A stretch of DNA of 64,000 nucleotides. It comes from Pseudopyrenochaeta lycopersici (lineage: Eukaryota > Ascomycota > Dothideomycetes > Pleosporales > Pseudopyrenochaetaceae). The translations under genes and the position numbers were made by a program. Positions 11,241 through 23,900 of this stretch are shown here, piece by piece. Within the stretch, counting starts at the first letter, position 1, and every line of letters begins with the position of its first letter. The DNA lies in NCBI GenBank assembly GCA_003313425.1, contig NHZP01000021.1:124001-188000 (forward strand), given 5' to 3'. The notes below the pieces were generated by a model. That model ran no database searches. It saw only the letters and a list, made by a program, of their open reading frames with translations, and was not told where the DNA came from.

Positions 11241-12314
11241 ATGAGGTTAACCACAGACCTGATCAATGGCTCCCTCTCCTTCATCAACTGTCTCACGGAG
11301 CGTGAACTCGATCTGCGAGGTGCGTTGAAAAGAACAGATACTACACTTAAGAGCTGAGTTGATATCAATATTGTAACTTCTAGGCCACAAGATTTCTGCG
11401 ATTGAGAACATGGGCGCTGCGAGAGTGAGTCCCCGCATTCCTCCTGCACCCGAACAGCAGTGTCTAATAGAGTTTCAGGAAAACGACGCGATAGACCTTA
11501 CCGACAACGACATTGCGCAACTCGGCAACTTCCCGCTGCAGCCCCGCCTCCGCACCTTGTTCCTTGCCCAGAATCGGATTTCGAACATCCAACCAAACCT
11601 CTCATCTAGCATACCGAACCTACGGACGCTCGTCCTTACAAAGAATAGGATTGCAGAGTTGGCAGATTTGGATCCCCTGGCAGGATTCAAGAAGCTGGTG
11701 TATCTAACACTAATGGGAAACCCCGTTACAAGTAAAGAGGTGCGTCTGCTGCGTTGGTCACTTGACTTTGGAGCCTAATTCTGGCAAGCATACTTGAGTG
11801 TTTGAACTGGAGCTTCAATCAGCTTGGAAAGCGTGCTGTCAAAGAGGAGCGATGACTGGGTCCGCCAGGAGCTCCAGCTGCAACCAGCACCAAGCTAACG
11901 CTAGACAGAACTACCGTTATTGGATCATCTGGCGCTGTCCAACTGTTCGCTTTTTGGACTTTACCAAAGTCCGCGATATCGAGCGCAAGAAAGCTGATGA
12001 ACTGTTTGGATCCGCAGAGGAGCCGACAGAGCTCGCGAGTAAGGTGCGTAGTAGCCACTCATTTCGCTTGGAGCCAGCTCTCACCCTTTTAGATCATGGG
12101 CGTCAAGTCCAAGGGCTTCGTTGTACCGACTTTCACAAATGGAGACGACTCCTCAAGCAAGGACCGCATATACACCGACGACGAGAAGCGGCGAATGCGG
12201 GCCGCGATCCTCAATGCAAGCAGCCTAGCTGAGATGGCGAGGTTGGAGAAGGACTTTGCAGAGGGACGGATACCAGCACATATTCTGGAGGGTGGAGAGC
12301 CTATGGAGATGTAG
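11241..12314 (+). CDS. LEA1: U2 snRNP A' protein (LEA1)
   Basis: Leucine-rich-repeat protein of the U2 snRNP. It pairs with U2 B'' on U2 snRNA stem-loop IV during branch-site recognition. Five exons (11241-11319, 11384-11424, 11479-11739, 11909-12043, 12093-12314) give 245 aa, near the family norm. The start MRLTTDLINGSLSFINCL and the LRR series (residues ~20-120, for example LRTLVLTKNRIAEL) are diagnostic, followed by the LRR cap NYRYWIIWRCPTVRFLDFTKV. The C-terminus is a charged helical tail. The third intron (169 nt) is the longest of the gene. This is one of the most intron-dense genes here and itself encodes a spliceosome component. Confidence 0.93.
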
Positions 12315-12779
12315 CCGACGGACAGCCAGAAAGGACCACATGAAAGCCCACACTACGGGTTACTTCGAGCATCAAGGCCGCGTTCGATGAGTGACGGCTG
12401 CTCAACTCGGGCTGTCTAGGAGAGGAATCAGCACAGCAAGATAATACAAGCACGTCATGTGTATTGCGGAATTTTAGAGGTATGATGGCTGTGGCTTAGG
12501 ACCAGCTAGCAGGGAGGACGTTGACGGAGTGAAAGGGTAGGTCTAGGTGGGCGCTACGGTCTTGCGGAAGGGACGTGAGGAGCAGAACTATTTTCAAGCC
12601 ACTCCTTCATAGCTAGACAAGACTAGACTGTCAGCGAAACTTGAACATCGCATTGCCCTGCGCCCAAAGGCCTGTTTCCGTCGTTGGTATCGTAGTAACA
12701 TACAAAACGCCAGATAATGCTGGGCACCCGAACCCACCCATCCCATACCCAATTGAAGCGACATAATAGATGGGCCAGA
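12315..12779. other. convergent 3' spacer between LEA1 and FIP1
   Basis: Shared 3' region of two genes that end toward each other. No further gene is seen. Confidence 0.5.
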
Positions 12780-13859
12780 TTACCATCCTCTTCCTCTCCC
12801 ACTTCTCCCACCCCTTCCTCCTCCTGCGCCATGGCTTCCCTGCTGTTGAAAGCCGCCCTGCTGCTGTGGTTGTCCTCCAGGACCGCCAAACCCACCCATA
12901 CCCTGCCCCGCCATCTGCATAAAGGACGCAAAGTCCATCTGACTGGGATCTATGCCCTGGCTCGCCATTTGCTGGAACATCATTTCCATCTGCGCAGCCT
13001 CGCTCATACCGGCTGGGCCCATCCCTCCTGCTCCGCCGCCAGGGCCAGACGGGGCACCAGCAGGTCCTGGATTGCCCGGCCCTGGCCCTGGTCCTGGTCC
13101 CGGCATGGCTGGCATGCCTGGTATTTGGCCCATCATCTGCTGCATCTGTACCATGTCGTTCTTCTGTTGTTGCAGCGTTTGTGCCATGGTTACTTGCCGT
13201 TGTCGGTACATTTCCCACGTGAACTCGTCGAAGCCGTAGTTGAAGTAGTCTGACTGATCCTCACCTGGCCGCCGCCAGATCTTCTGCTCTTCGGCCATGT
13301 CGGCTTCCATGTCGACGGACAGTATCTCCTTGCCCTGGGGTGGGTAAACAGGGTTGCCATTGACGTCGACGGTGGAGGTGCGTTGCGCTGGATAGGCTGT
13401 GCCAGGTAGAAGCTGAGGGACTGTGCCTGTTGACTGCGCTGCTTTTGGGGCTTGTGAGGGTGTTGACGAGGGTTGGGGCGGTGCTTCGATCTTTATGGCT
13501 TTGGATTCTTGCGGTTGTGGTCTTTTTTGAGGAGCTCTGTTAGCTTCGTTGAGCACGTAACAGAGCGTCAATGGCACTCACGCTGCTGGTTTAGACGCTG
13601 ATGTTGGCTTGTCGATGATGATTTCGAGATCCTAGAGCTCTGTCAGTTTTGATGTATTCACCAAATAGCCCAACACAGTCATGCGACATACCGACTCGCT
13701 ATCGTCGTCGTCATCGTCGTCGTCGTCATCGCCCGAATCCTGTCCCTCGTCCATAGGCTCATCGCCGCTCGATTCATTGTCTTCCTTCTTCACATTCTTC
13801 TTCTGCTCCGTGCTTGTCTCAGTATCGCCGTAAAGGTCATCGTCAGAATCGTCTGCCAT
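12780..13859 (-). CDS. FIP1: FIP1 pre-mRNA polyadenylation factor
   Basis: Subunit of the cleavage and polyadenylation factor that tethers poly(A) polymerase. Three exons (13859-13692, 13631-13582, 13536-12780) give 324 aa. The N-terminus is very acidic with a run of Asp around residues 44-53. The middle exon starts DLEIIIDK. The Fip1 motif lies in the third exon (DYFNYGFDEFTWEMYRQRQ, about residues 165-183). The C-terminal half is Met/Gln/Gly/Pro-rich with a proline-glycine run and ends in RGG-like Arg/Gly repeats, typical of fungal Fip1. It is divergent from the nucleoporin gene across 528 nt. Confidence 0.93.
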
Positions 13860-14387
13860 AGCTCCACGACGTTCAATTTACCAACGGATGGTTGTATTTT
13901 AGCGTGTTAAAAAAAAACCCCCACCGCCTGGGGCAGCCCTAATCAGTTGGGGGCGGCTGGTAGGATTATTGTGTATGCCGTAGGCTTGGGCTGTTCTGAG
14001 ATGCTGTTGCTGTACCTCGAAGTGAGCTTGAGCTTGGTTGGGTCCCTAAGTGGAATGACTAGCCGAGCGCAAACGCGTCGGGCCTGTGCTGTGCTGCGCG
14101 GAGCTCTCTGCGTATGGAAAACACCAAGCGTGAGCTAAACAGTCGGCCTTGACATTCCTCGACTCCTTCACCCCTGTAGTCTCTCCACGCAACATTCGGC
14201 ACTGTTAAGTACTTTTTTTAATTTGCAGAGCACTCTTGATCCGGCCGACTTCTCCCTAGCGCATCCCTTGCACTTCATCCAGGCTTGTGGATTCGTTATT
14301 GTTGCGTGCATCAGTCAATTCGTGCGCACACAGTGATCTCCTCAGTATCGACAGAGCACGTGAGGCGACTGAGGGAATTTGGGTGAA
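13860..14387. promoter_or_regulatory. bidirectional promoter region FIP1 / NUP49
   Basis: A 528-nt gap between two divergent start codons, so it must hold both promoters. An A-run followed by a C-run lies near 13909-13922, just upstream of FIP1. A CACGTG palindrome is at 14357-14362, 26 nt upstream of the NUP49 ATG, a possible bHLH (Cbf1/E-box type) site. A factor assignment is inference. Confidence 0.5.
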
Positions 14388-15921
14388 ATGGCGGGCTTTG
14401 GACGTTCAAACTCGCTGAGCATCAATACTGGCGGTGGCCTATTGTAAGTGCATCAATGTCTTGCGCGCTCCATCGTAAATAGCCTGGAGGCCTACAGGGT
14501 CAAACGCCAGTCACTCAAAGGCGTGCTGCGACTGCCCCCAAGAGACGCCATGTCGGTGCTAACAGCTACCAGCGGGAGCAATGCCAATCAAGCACAGCAG
14601 GCAGCGACTCAACCCCAGAGCAGTGGAGGGCTTTTCGCATCTTCGCAGCAAGCCCAACAGCCCCAGCAGCCCCAGTCTGGGTCGCTTTTTGGTGGTCAGA
14701 ACCAACCGCCACAACCGCAGTCGGGCGGCTTGTTTGGCAACCTGAACAAGCCCGCAACTACCGCCGCCCCCAGTGGAGGACTCTTCGGCGCATCCACCGC
14801 GCAGCAGTCGCAACCGCAAAGTGGAGGACTCTTCGGCGGTGCTTTGGGAGGAACCACACAGACTCAGACACCGAATGCTACACAATCAGGAGGACTATTC
14901 GGCGCTCAGCCAAAGCCCTCGCTCTTGTAAGTGAGGGCAGCCGTTGGCGAGACCAGCGAGGCTAACTACTTGCTCTAGCGGTGCCTCAACACAACAGACG
15001 ACGACCCCATCTTTGTTTGGGAACACAGCCCCTCAGCAAAACCAGGCAGCCGCACCTTCATTGTTTGGCGCAACACAGCAGCCACAGCCACAGCCACAAC
15101 AGCAGCAGAATACCCTGTTTGGCGGCTTGAACACTCAGAGTAGGCCGGCGCCTCTCGGGGGCTCTACACTCGGAGCACCACAAATGGCCTCAAGCACGCA
15201 GCCTGTACAGATGACTCTGGACTCGATACGGGGGACCACGCGCTTCAATGACTTACATCCAGAGCTGCAGGCTCTGATACAGCAGTTCGACGAGGGCATA
15301 CAACGGAAGATTGGCTATTGCAGCCAGATCCGTGAATCGCTTCCGAAAACTGAGAGCGACATTGCGACCATTGCGCCCGATGTTGCATACATTGAGACCT
15401 TCCTCTCAACCGTCGAAGTAGGGCTGGACAATGATTCAGCAAATGTCGCCCATCTCAAAAGCCTCGTCAAGAAAGACGCCGAAGACGCGACGTTGAGCTT
15501 CCGCGCGATTGAGAACCAACGACTACCCGCACAATTCCACTACAGAAACAGCGCAAACCTGACTGCTTCGAGCGCAAAGACGCCAGCCGCCACGGCCCTA
15601 GACGAGGATGATCCAACCAAGCCAGTCGATCTAATGAGTTACTTCAACCGTCGAACTGATGGGCTGGCTCGAACGCTCGATGTGTACCAGCGCCAGATCC
15701 GCGAAATCGAAGCGCACCTTCGAACCATGGAGGCAGGGACAGTAGAGAAGGCACAGCAGTTGACTGGCAGCAGGAGTGCACCGCGAGACCAGCGACGCGA
15801 ACTGGTAGAAGCACTCAAAGCAATTGAAGGCGCCATTCTCGACTCGGCGAAGAAGGTGGGACAAGTTAGGGATGAAGTCACGAAGCAGACGCTGGGAAAC
15901 GTTGGCGCGGCACTATTGTGA
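14388..15921 (+). CDS. NUP49: FG-repeat nucleoporin, Nup49 type
   Basis: Central-channel nucleoporin (Nsp1-Nup57-Nup49 subcomplex) that forms the permeability barrier. Three exons (14388-14443, 14573-14926, 14979-15921) give 450 aa. The first ~220 residues are Gln/Ser/Gly-rich with GLFG/SLFG-type repeats. The C-terminal half is a predicted coiled-coil region (SIRGTTRFNDLHPELQALIQQ onward), matching Nup49 architecture. Both introns split a Phe codon of an LFG repeat after TT, and each acceptor supplies C. The stop follows directly at 15919, but a further short 3' exon cannot be ruled out because TTGTGAGC at the end also resembles a donor. Assignment to Nup49 rather than another GLFG nucleoporin rests on layout and length. 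Confidence 0.85.
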
Positions 15922-16391
15922 GCATGGTGATAGCGTGACGATACGCCATGGATTATTTGATGTGACTCGACGTTGACAAGCTGGATCGCAACGCGTCCAG
16001 GGCAGGTACGAAGTGTGCTCACCCGAAGAGAACATGTACAAAATGGATATAAGAAAGCGTTAGATACCCATGAAACATTACAAACCACAAGCACCCCCCT
16101 GGGAAACCCCTACTTTTCCGATCGCCAATTAAAAGGCGGTTTTTCTTTCCCCCTCCTCCCCTCCCTACAAGTCGACAAGCCTTCCAAATTCACTACTAAT
16201 CCCCTAGTCATAACGCGGTTTGTCAAGCTTTCAAATGCTGAGTAACCGTCGGAACCTCCCCGCCACATCGGAACCACATGGAGCTATGACGAAAGCGGGA
16301 CGCGTTAAAGCTCCCCGCGCCATAGAGCTTAGAGCTTTCAATGACAGCTATATAAACACCGAGCATCTGCAATCACGGCCGATAGTATCTT
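15922..16391. other. NUP49-ECM4 spacer
   Basis: No gene is seen. A pyrimidine-rich tract (about 16140-16168) lies upstream of the ECM4-like gene and probably belongs to its promoter or leader. Confidence 0.4.
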
Positions 16392-17566
16392 ATGTTGTCT
16401 ACGGCATTGCGACTAAGGAATATTTCAAATAACCTTCTACGTTCCGCAATCACTCCAACACGACCATTCTCCGTACGAGGACTTCTAGCAGCAATGGATA
16501 AAAAACCCGAGGGTTCGATTCTGGACTGGGTCAAGCCAGGAGACAAGAGCGGAGAATTCAAGAGACAGACGAGTGTCTTCAGGAACTGGATCGAGAACAA
16601 GCCCAATGCTGAATTCCCACCCGAGAAAGGCCGGTACCATCTATACGTCTCCTACGCATGTCCCTGGGCGCACCGAACACTCATTGTGCGAGATTTGAAA
16701 GGACTACAGGACATTGTATCTTTCAACAGCGTACACTGGCACATGGGCGAGAAGGGATGGAGGTTTGCCACACCGGACGAAAAGCTTCCTGGTGAAACAG
16801 GGCCCGATCCGTTGCACAAGGACTTCACCCATCTCCGCGATGTCTACTTCGAGCAGAATCCAGAATATGAGGGTAGATTTACCGTCCCGACGCTATACGA
16901 TAAGAAGACGAACAGGATCGTTAGCAACGAGAGCAGTGAAATAATTAGGATGTTCTACTACGCGTTTGATGATCTGGTGGAGGATAAGTACAAGGGCTTG
17001 GATCTGTTCCCCGAGAAGCTAAGGAAAGATATTGAGGAGATGAATGAGTGGGTGTATAATGATGTAAACAACGGCGTGTACAAATCTGGCTTTGCTACGT
17101 AAGTCCCACGCCCTACCGACTATCTTGCGACACCTTACTGACAGAGTGTAGCTCCGAAGAAGCATACACCAAGGCCGTAACCCAACTCTTTACATCACTC
17201 GACCGTCTCGAATCCGCCCTCTCTACCTCCTCAACACCCTATCTACTCTCCTCGCCTGCCGTCACCGAAGCGGACGTCCGGCTCTACACGACCATCGTGC
17301 GCTTTGACCCGGTCTACGTGCAGCATTTCAAGTGCAACATCCGCGATATCCGTTCCGGCTACCCAAACATTCACAAGTGGCTAAGGCATTTATATTGGGA
17401 TATTCCTGCATTTGGAGGTACGACAGAGTTCGAGCATATTAAGAAGCATTATACGAAGAGCCACGGACAGATCAATAGGTTCCAGATCACGCCTGTAGGG
17501 CCACTTCCAGATATACATAAGAAAGAGGAGGAAGTGCCTGCTGTACACGCGGCGTTGAAGAAGTAA
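16392..17566 (+). CDS. glutathionyl-hydroquinone reductase-like GST (ECM4/GTO type)
   Basis: Xi/omega-class glutathione transferase that reduces glutathionyl-quinones and related conjugates. Two exons (16392-17098, 17152-17566) give 373 aa. The catalytic cysteine is in [12 protein letters not shown] (about residue 96). The family's conserved stretches [18 protein letters not shown] and [22 protein letters not shown] follow, then the helical C-terminal domain with [23 protein letters not shown]. The first ~34 residues are Arg/Ser/Leu-rich with no acids, like a mitochondrial presequence. A second ATG (Met35, 16494) starts at the point where homology to cytosolic ECM4 proteins begins. Two isoforms are possible by alternative starts. 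Confidence 0.92.
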
Positions 17567-18542
17567 AAAGATGGCTACTGAACTGATTAAAAGATTGTAT
17601 TCTGATTCTACGACCAGACGTTGTAGTAAATCATCATAGTCTGTCCAATAAAAATCTACTAAATCACTACACTCTTGCAAGAGCCCAGGTTCTCGTGAGC
17701 GTTTCTTTTAGTTATTATTATCACAGTCTAGATCGACCCAGCGTCATTCACTCCAACCATTGCACAGTAGTCACTAAGCGTGGATATAGCCTGGACTTTA
17801 GATTTGGAGTTCCCATACGTCCCGTACTTGCTCTAGGCTCACCAGTTCCAGCATTATCCTCGGTCATTCCAATTTTCACCGCTTCCAATCATCTTCCTGT
17901 GGAATGTGCGGAGACCATAGTGAGAGAAATCACGGTTAGAGTCTTCACCTCTCTTGGCATTGTTGCGTCCGCAGTCATTATTGTAAAGATAATCAAGATT
18001 CAGGATTTTGAATCCACCGACTCTGAAGGTTAGCGAATTGCAATATGGTTGGTTCTCGACGGCCATCTATTAGACGGACCATTGTCTGTTAAGAAAGTTC
18101 GTAGGAGCCAGCTGTATAGTCTACTTGAGCACATTCTACCGCAGAGGTCCGCACTCCGGTTAGTGTTAGAGCAAGAGAGACCCATTGCCGTCCTCAGAGC
18201 CTGAGGAGGGCGGTACAATATGTCTCGGCGCGTTTGTTCGCAACACATATGCATAGAAAGCATTTCTCTCAGAGACATCCACATGCAAACCTATTGAGTG
18301 ACTTAAGATCACGCAATTAAGAGCTGTATCTACAGAAATAAATATTGTTGGTAGTCGGCCATATCACACCATTTTCGGTCCGAACCGGCTGAAAATACGT
18401 CATCCTAGCATCGCATCACAAAACGAGCACCCTCGCATAGACTTCACGATACCTAGTTCCATCAACCCTCGACTCCCTTCGCAATATTATTATACGCTCT
18501 TCATGACCATCAATTAAGAACACTCTGAAAAAGACACCAATC
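17567..18542. other. spacer, no gene seen
   Basis: Nearly 1 kb without a supportable gene. Open frames of 84-112 codons occur on both strands but have no recognisable similarity and no plausible splice continuation. Confidence 0.45.
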
Positions 18543-19478
18543 ATGGCTCACAACATTCTGCTGATCGGCGGCCATGGAAAGGTGTCGCAGCTCTTGACTC
18601 CACTCTTGTTGGCCAAGTCATGGAACGTCACTAGCATGATACGCACAGCTGAACAAAAGGCCACGATTGAGAAGTTAGGTCAAGGACAGCCAGGAAAGCT
18701 GAGTGTACTCGTTAGCAGCGTTGCAGACGTGAAGAATGAGGCAGACGCGAAGAAGATCCTGGATCAAGTAAAACCAGATTGGGTGGTTTGGAGTGCTGGT
18801 AGGTATTAATTGAAGTGCTCAGAGCACACCTTCGCTCTTTCCGGATTTAAACGGAATATCATCTTTGAGAACGGGATTGGTTGCTAACGAATGTAAGGTG
18901 CTGGAGGGAAAGGAGGTGCTGAAATGACGTTTGCTGTAGATCGTGACGCAGCCGTCGCTTTCACAAAAGCCAGTATCCACACAGCAAGTATCAAGAAATT
19001 TCTCACAGTTTCATATCTCTCTTCGCGTCGAGGGAGACCTTCATGGTGGACCGACGAAGACTGGGAATCCGCCCAGAAGGTCAATAATGAAATCCTGGCC
19101 AATTATTACAAAGCCAAAGTTGCCGCCGACGAAGTGCTCACCGTTTTCTCAAAGGAGCGCTACAATGAGGAGGAAAAGAATTCTGTACCGAGCAATGAGC
19201 GATTTTCAGGGATCAGTCTAAGGCCTGGTACTCTAACGGATGAGAAGGCTGGCGGCGTCAAGGTTGGAAAGTTAGGGGCTAGGGGTAAAACTAGCCGTGC
19301 GACTGTTGCAGAGACTATTGTCGCAGCGTTGGAGACTGAGGGAGCGAAAGGCTGGATTGATGTTATCGATGGTGACGAAGATGCCAGCAAGGCGATTCAA
19401 AGGTTGACAAAAGAGGGTATTGATACGGTGGAGGAAGAAGATTTTGAAGCGATGAAGCAAAATGTTGCTAAGTTGTGA
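18543..19478 (+). CDS. NAD(P)-binding atypical SDR
   Basis: Likely NAD(P)-dependent oxidoreductase or NAD(P)-sensing protein of the atypical short-chain dehydrogenase group (NAD(P)H-binding, YMR090W/NmrA-like). Two exons (18543-18798, 18898-19478) give 278 aa. The N-terminal Rossmann motif is variant (LLIGGHGKVSQ, residues 6-16), followed by VVWSAGAGGKGG across the intron, where many SDRs have the NAG motif. A YLSSRRG and YYKAKVAADE region sits where the catalytic Tyr-x3-Lys of SDRs would be. The intron has donor GTAGGT and branch GCTAAC. The substrate is unknown. Confidence 0.85.
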
Positions 19479-20999
19479 TAAAAAGGTCTAGTCCCAAACT
19501 TTGGAGGGCTGTGGAACACGTCCACCGCACTCCACTGCTATCAAATTTCATTACACACTCTTGATGCCCTCAAGCAATTTTTTTTAGATACCTCCCCGTC
19601 AACATTCTCCGTCCTAACAACCTCAAATATTGATCTGAGGCTGCCATTTCTACCCCCATTTCTGCAGGCTCAAACGGCTCTTGATTCATGGTATTCTTTA
19701 TCTTCCTTGGTTCCGAATATTGGGTCCAAATAACATCTCTTCGATGTTCCTGTTCTCTGTTTTGGCTCCCGTCCTTTCCACACACACACACACATAGTAG
19801 GCAGGAACTTGATGTAAATGGGAGATTGAAAACTGTTTTGCAACTTGATCTCATACTTAAAGCAATCTCTTCTGCAAAAAGATTGTTTAGCAGCCCGGCT
19901 AAGTCTATGTTGATCTTCGTGGTACTGGGAAGAACGCCAGTCTAATGTGAAATCTATGTAAAAAGGAGGTATATATTCATTTTGATAGTAGCCATAACTA
20001 TGGTTTTGCGTAGTGCTGCCGCAATCATGCTGAATTGAGTGGTCGGACGAAGAGCGATGCATTGGGTAAATCGGATGGCGTCAAGACATTACCGGTGATC
20101 GAGGTCAATACCAAGTGCTTTTGGCTACTAGTGTTCGTATTTATGCTTTGCACATTTTCTTCTACTCGGCTGCTATTCATCTTCATGCTAAGACCTAGCT
20201 GTCACGGGTAGTGTTGCTGTCATCTGGCAATCTAGAAGATAACGAACACGCCAAGTGCAAGTTTGCGGTGCGAGATTTTTACTGTCCTGATTGAAATAGA
20301 TGCTCTTGCAGTATGGTGTCGACATAGTACTGGGCATATAACATTGGATCCCTGCAACTGGTTACGGCTGGGGTTCCTTTATACAGAGACACTGAGTTTC
20401 TGCAGTGGGTTTTGACTGCACTTAGCCCCTAATACTGAATTTTCATTGCCAACGGGGCGGCTGTGGGTCATGTCCAAAGGCGAACCGACCACGTCGTTGT
20501 TGATTTTTCACTTTATGTCTTTCTCACAGCATCAAATCCAGCTCTGAGTTGTTAAGGTAACTTCATAATAAGCCAATTCTTACCCATAAAAGCCTAGTAT
20601 AATCAAGAATATGACTGTAAGGTTTTGAGATGATATCTATGCTGGCGGCTTGATCATTGCTTGTGATACCTATGGCGTGTGTTTTCGAGAGTCATGAGAA
20701 ACGGGGAACCTTGAGCTTAGTCATCATTGGTCTATTATCTTGGCGTTGCGTGGTACCTTGCAGGATGCCCGTATCTTCACCACACCTACCGCATCTAATA
20801 TCATCATTGAGATTACGCAACTTCATCACTGATTGCGCCCATATTATAGTTCCTTGTTTGTAGTCACCTTATTTTTCATCTGTCTATCAAGCTCGCCAGA
20901 AGCATGACTGTTCCGTGCTCGCGGCACAATTGTGAGCAAGCGACATGAAGGTGCCTGTGAAGGACGCTGAACCCCGCTATCGCATTACCAGGGAACGAG
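19479..20999. other. spacer upstream of IML1
   Basis: About 1.5 kb with no gene I can support. It holds a (CA)8 microsatellite at 19779-19794. AT content is higher than in flanking genes. The last part is presumably the IML1 promoter and leader. Confidence 0.45.
19779..19794. repeat. (CA)8 microsatellite
   Basis: Eight uninterrupted CA dinucleotides in the intergenic region. Confidence 0.9.
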
Positions 21000-23900
21000 A
21001 TGCCCAAATCTGTATCTAATGTCAAACAGGCCAGGGTGCAAAAAGTGTGCACCTTGTGGACCCATGATGATAACTTTTCGAGGGATGAGATTGTCTTTAA
21101 TCCAGAAAAGTTTCCTGAGCTTCCTACAACGCCTGGTTCTCTTCTTCAGATTGTCACGATAAGTTCCGCTACCGCAGTCCGCGATTTTCAGTTACCCGGC
21201 ACGAGCACACAGAATGGTGCAACTCAAGCAAAAACGGATGGCAGTAACCGAGAGCATGTTGCAGATAGTCACTCGAGGAAGAGTCGCCGAGGATCAATCA
21301 CAATAACTATTGATGAGAATGGTTCGACTATTCCCGGTGGGCGCGAAATTGATGTAGGGAAAGCGTATATATTTGTCTCCAAAGCGCTTCCCCCGGACCT
21401 AAAGGCTAAGCACACAAACCTACAAGTAAGCTTCGGTCAATTAACAATGTTCACTTCACAGGCTAACCGTGACGGAGGTATCGATATCCGAGAGGATCGC
21501 AAAAGTGTTTGGATTCCGCAACCGCATGCAAGTCATTCTCACTGAAGTACGCAAACACCGACAATGTGCAATTCCACAGCTAACAACCCAAGGCCGATGA
21601 AGATAAGCATGAAGCTCACCATGTTGAGCTCGTATTCCGTGACGAGTATCTGGCACGAGCAGACATGTGGCGTATGGCAGTCTCTGAACTTAGCAAACGC
21701 ACAGTCTATCGTAACCAGAAATTACTGTTTATGGGCACGATTAAAGCAACAATCAAACACATTTATATTGACGGACAATCGGTTCACTCCGGCTATTTCT
21801 CGCCCAAAACGAAGCCTGTCTTTCGTAGCGAGTCCGCCCGCTATGTTCTGTTCATTCAAATGTCACGGGAAATGTGGGATTTTGATGCTGAAGGCGCAGG
21901 TGAAATCATGTTCAACAAGGTCGTGAGCGGTTTCCTCCCAGACTTATTCAAAAGATGGCTAAAGATCAATGCGAGGCATTTGGTCACGATCATACTCTTT
22001 ACACGGATGCAGTATGATGGAGAACTACTGTCCGATCGGCCTAATGACACAACGAGTAGTGTTGATCCTGAATCTCAATCAAGTACGTTCAGAGACTACT
22101 ATAGAGTTGTTGTGAGCGATATGGCTAGCGGCGATTGGATAAATATCCTCTATCAGCTCAAGAAAGAATTTCGTACATTCCTTCGGGAGGTTTCTCTGAT
22201 CCCTAGGTCAGCAAAGCAGGCGCCAAACTGCGGGCATGGGGACCCAGAAAGCTCAATATCTGACACTATTGTAGCTGGGAGACCGTCTTCCGCTAGTCAA
22301 GGCAACATCCTTGAGGCAATCAATCTGGCTGCAGCCCAATTCGCGAAGGACTACATTGACCGTGATCTTGTTAGGACGGGTATATCTGTCATTGTCGTCA
22401 CTCCTGGAACTGGCGTCTTCGAAGTCGATTATAATATGCTCAAACTGACGACGGATACCCTCATAGGCTCGGGGATCGGTATCGATCTAGTATGCCTGTC
22501 ACCGATGCCTCTTCATTCTGTGCCCTTATTTAAATACCGTACCCCTCGCCTTATATCTAATATGAGGGCTGAGCGAAGCGAGCAGAGACAGGCCAAAGTA
22601 GGCAGTGTAGCAAAGGAAGACGATAAAACACCTCGACAACATGAACCTAATTTTGGCTCCATATCACACACATCAACTATGCACGCAAAACACCCCTTAG
22701 CGCAAGATCCTACTGTATTCCCTCCGGATGCGTCAGACGAATGGAGATTTGCGATGCCTTACTGGGTAGATGTCTCTTTCTGGTCTGGGACGTCTGAAGA
22801 AATTCTGGAACTAACTAAACCAAGGAAAGCTGACAAGATCATAAAGAAATCGCGCAAGAAGGGTCGCATCTTTGCACTACGGTGCCGCCTATACGAACTG
22901 CAGATGATGGGCGTCATGGAGGACGACCTAGGTGATATTTCTATCCCTTATTTGGAGGAAGATCCGATATACCCGCATCACTTACGTCACGCCTTTGATC
23001 CCTCTGAAGAGAAGAGCCCTGAAAGGGCTCCTTTGTTGAGGAATTCGACAATGGCGACTGGATCATACTCCTCCAGAGGTGACAAGGATTATACTGATGA
23101 CCAACTTGACGAGAATAGGGCCACTTACAAAGCCTGGATGGAGGCGTACGACGACACAGTTTTTTCTTCACTTAGGGAAAGACTTCCGACAAAATCCCAG
23201 GCCCATTCTCAACAACAAAGGCAAAGTAGTCATCTCGGCGAGTCTCCAGGGCTATCCAGGGGATCATACCTATCCTCCTCTTTCCGTAGCGCGGGGTCAT
23301 CATTTGGTAGGACCACTCGGCCGCTGCCAGATCCCACCTTCCACCAGCTGAAGCGCCAAGAATCTAGAGATGCGGAAGGCCATTCCCCACGTGGAATTGT
23401 GTTCCTATCCTCTGACGTCAAGGGTCAAGCTGTTCCACGAGCGGACGTTTTGCAACGACAGAAGGCATTAGCGCGAATCAATGCGAATGTTGATCGCCAG
23501 GGCATGCATCAGCGAGGCGGGTCTGGAGACTCAGAGGATCATCGAAAGTCCCTACAATCGACTCCAAGACACTCCCCAGCGCCCAGCCGAGGGCCGTCTC
23601 CTCCGAGGCGAGCTGGGATGCCTTCGGCATCTGGTATAGTGGCGCCGTTAGTTAAAGCGGACTCGAAAAGTAGGCCATCAAATTGGATTCTTAGACAGAT
23701 AAGTTTTGGTGGGAAAGCAGTGGCTGCAAAACCAACCATTGCAGATGCCACGATTGATATCAGTCAAGGCAAGGTGAAGCCTGCGATGTTGACTGTCGAA
23801 AAGAATCAGAAAGGTGCCATTGCTGAGAGATTAGCAAGTACTCGACTGACCATCACTGAGAAACCCTCTCAGCCCATCGCAATTAGAACCGCATCGCGAG

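Noticed and set aside
15919..16020. Extra 3' exon for NUP49 after the GTGAGC at 15918
   Set aside because: The downstream candidate exon translates to unrelated residues and the protein already has family-like length.
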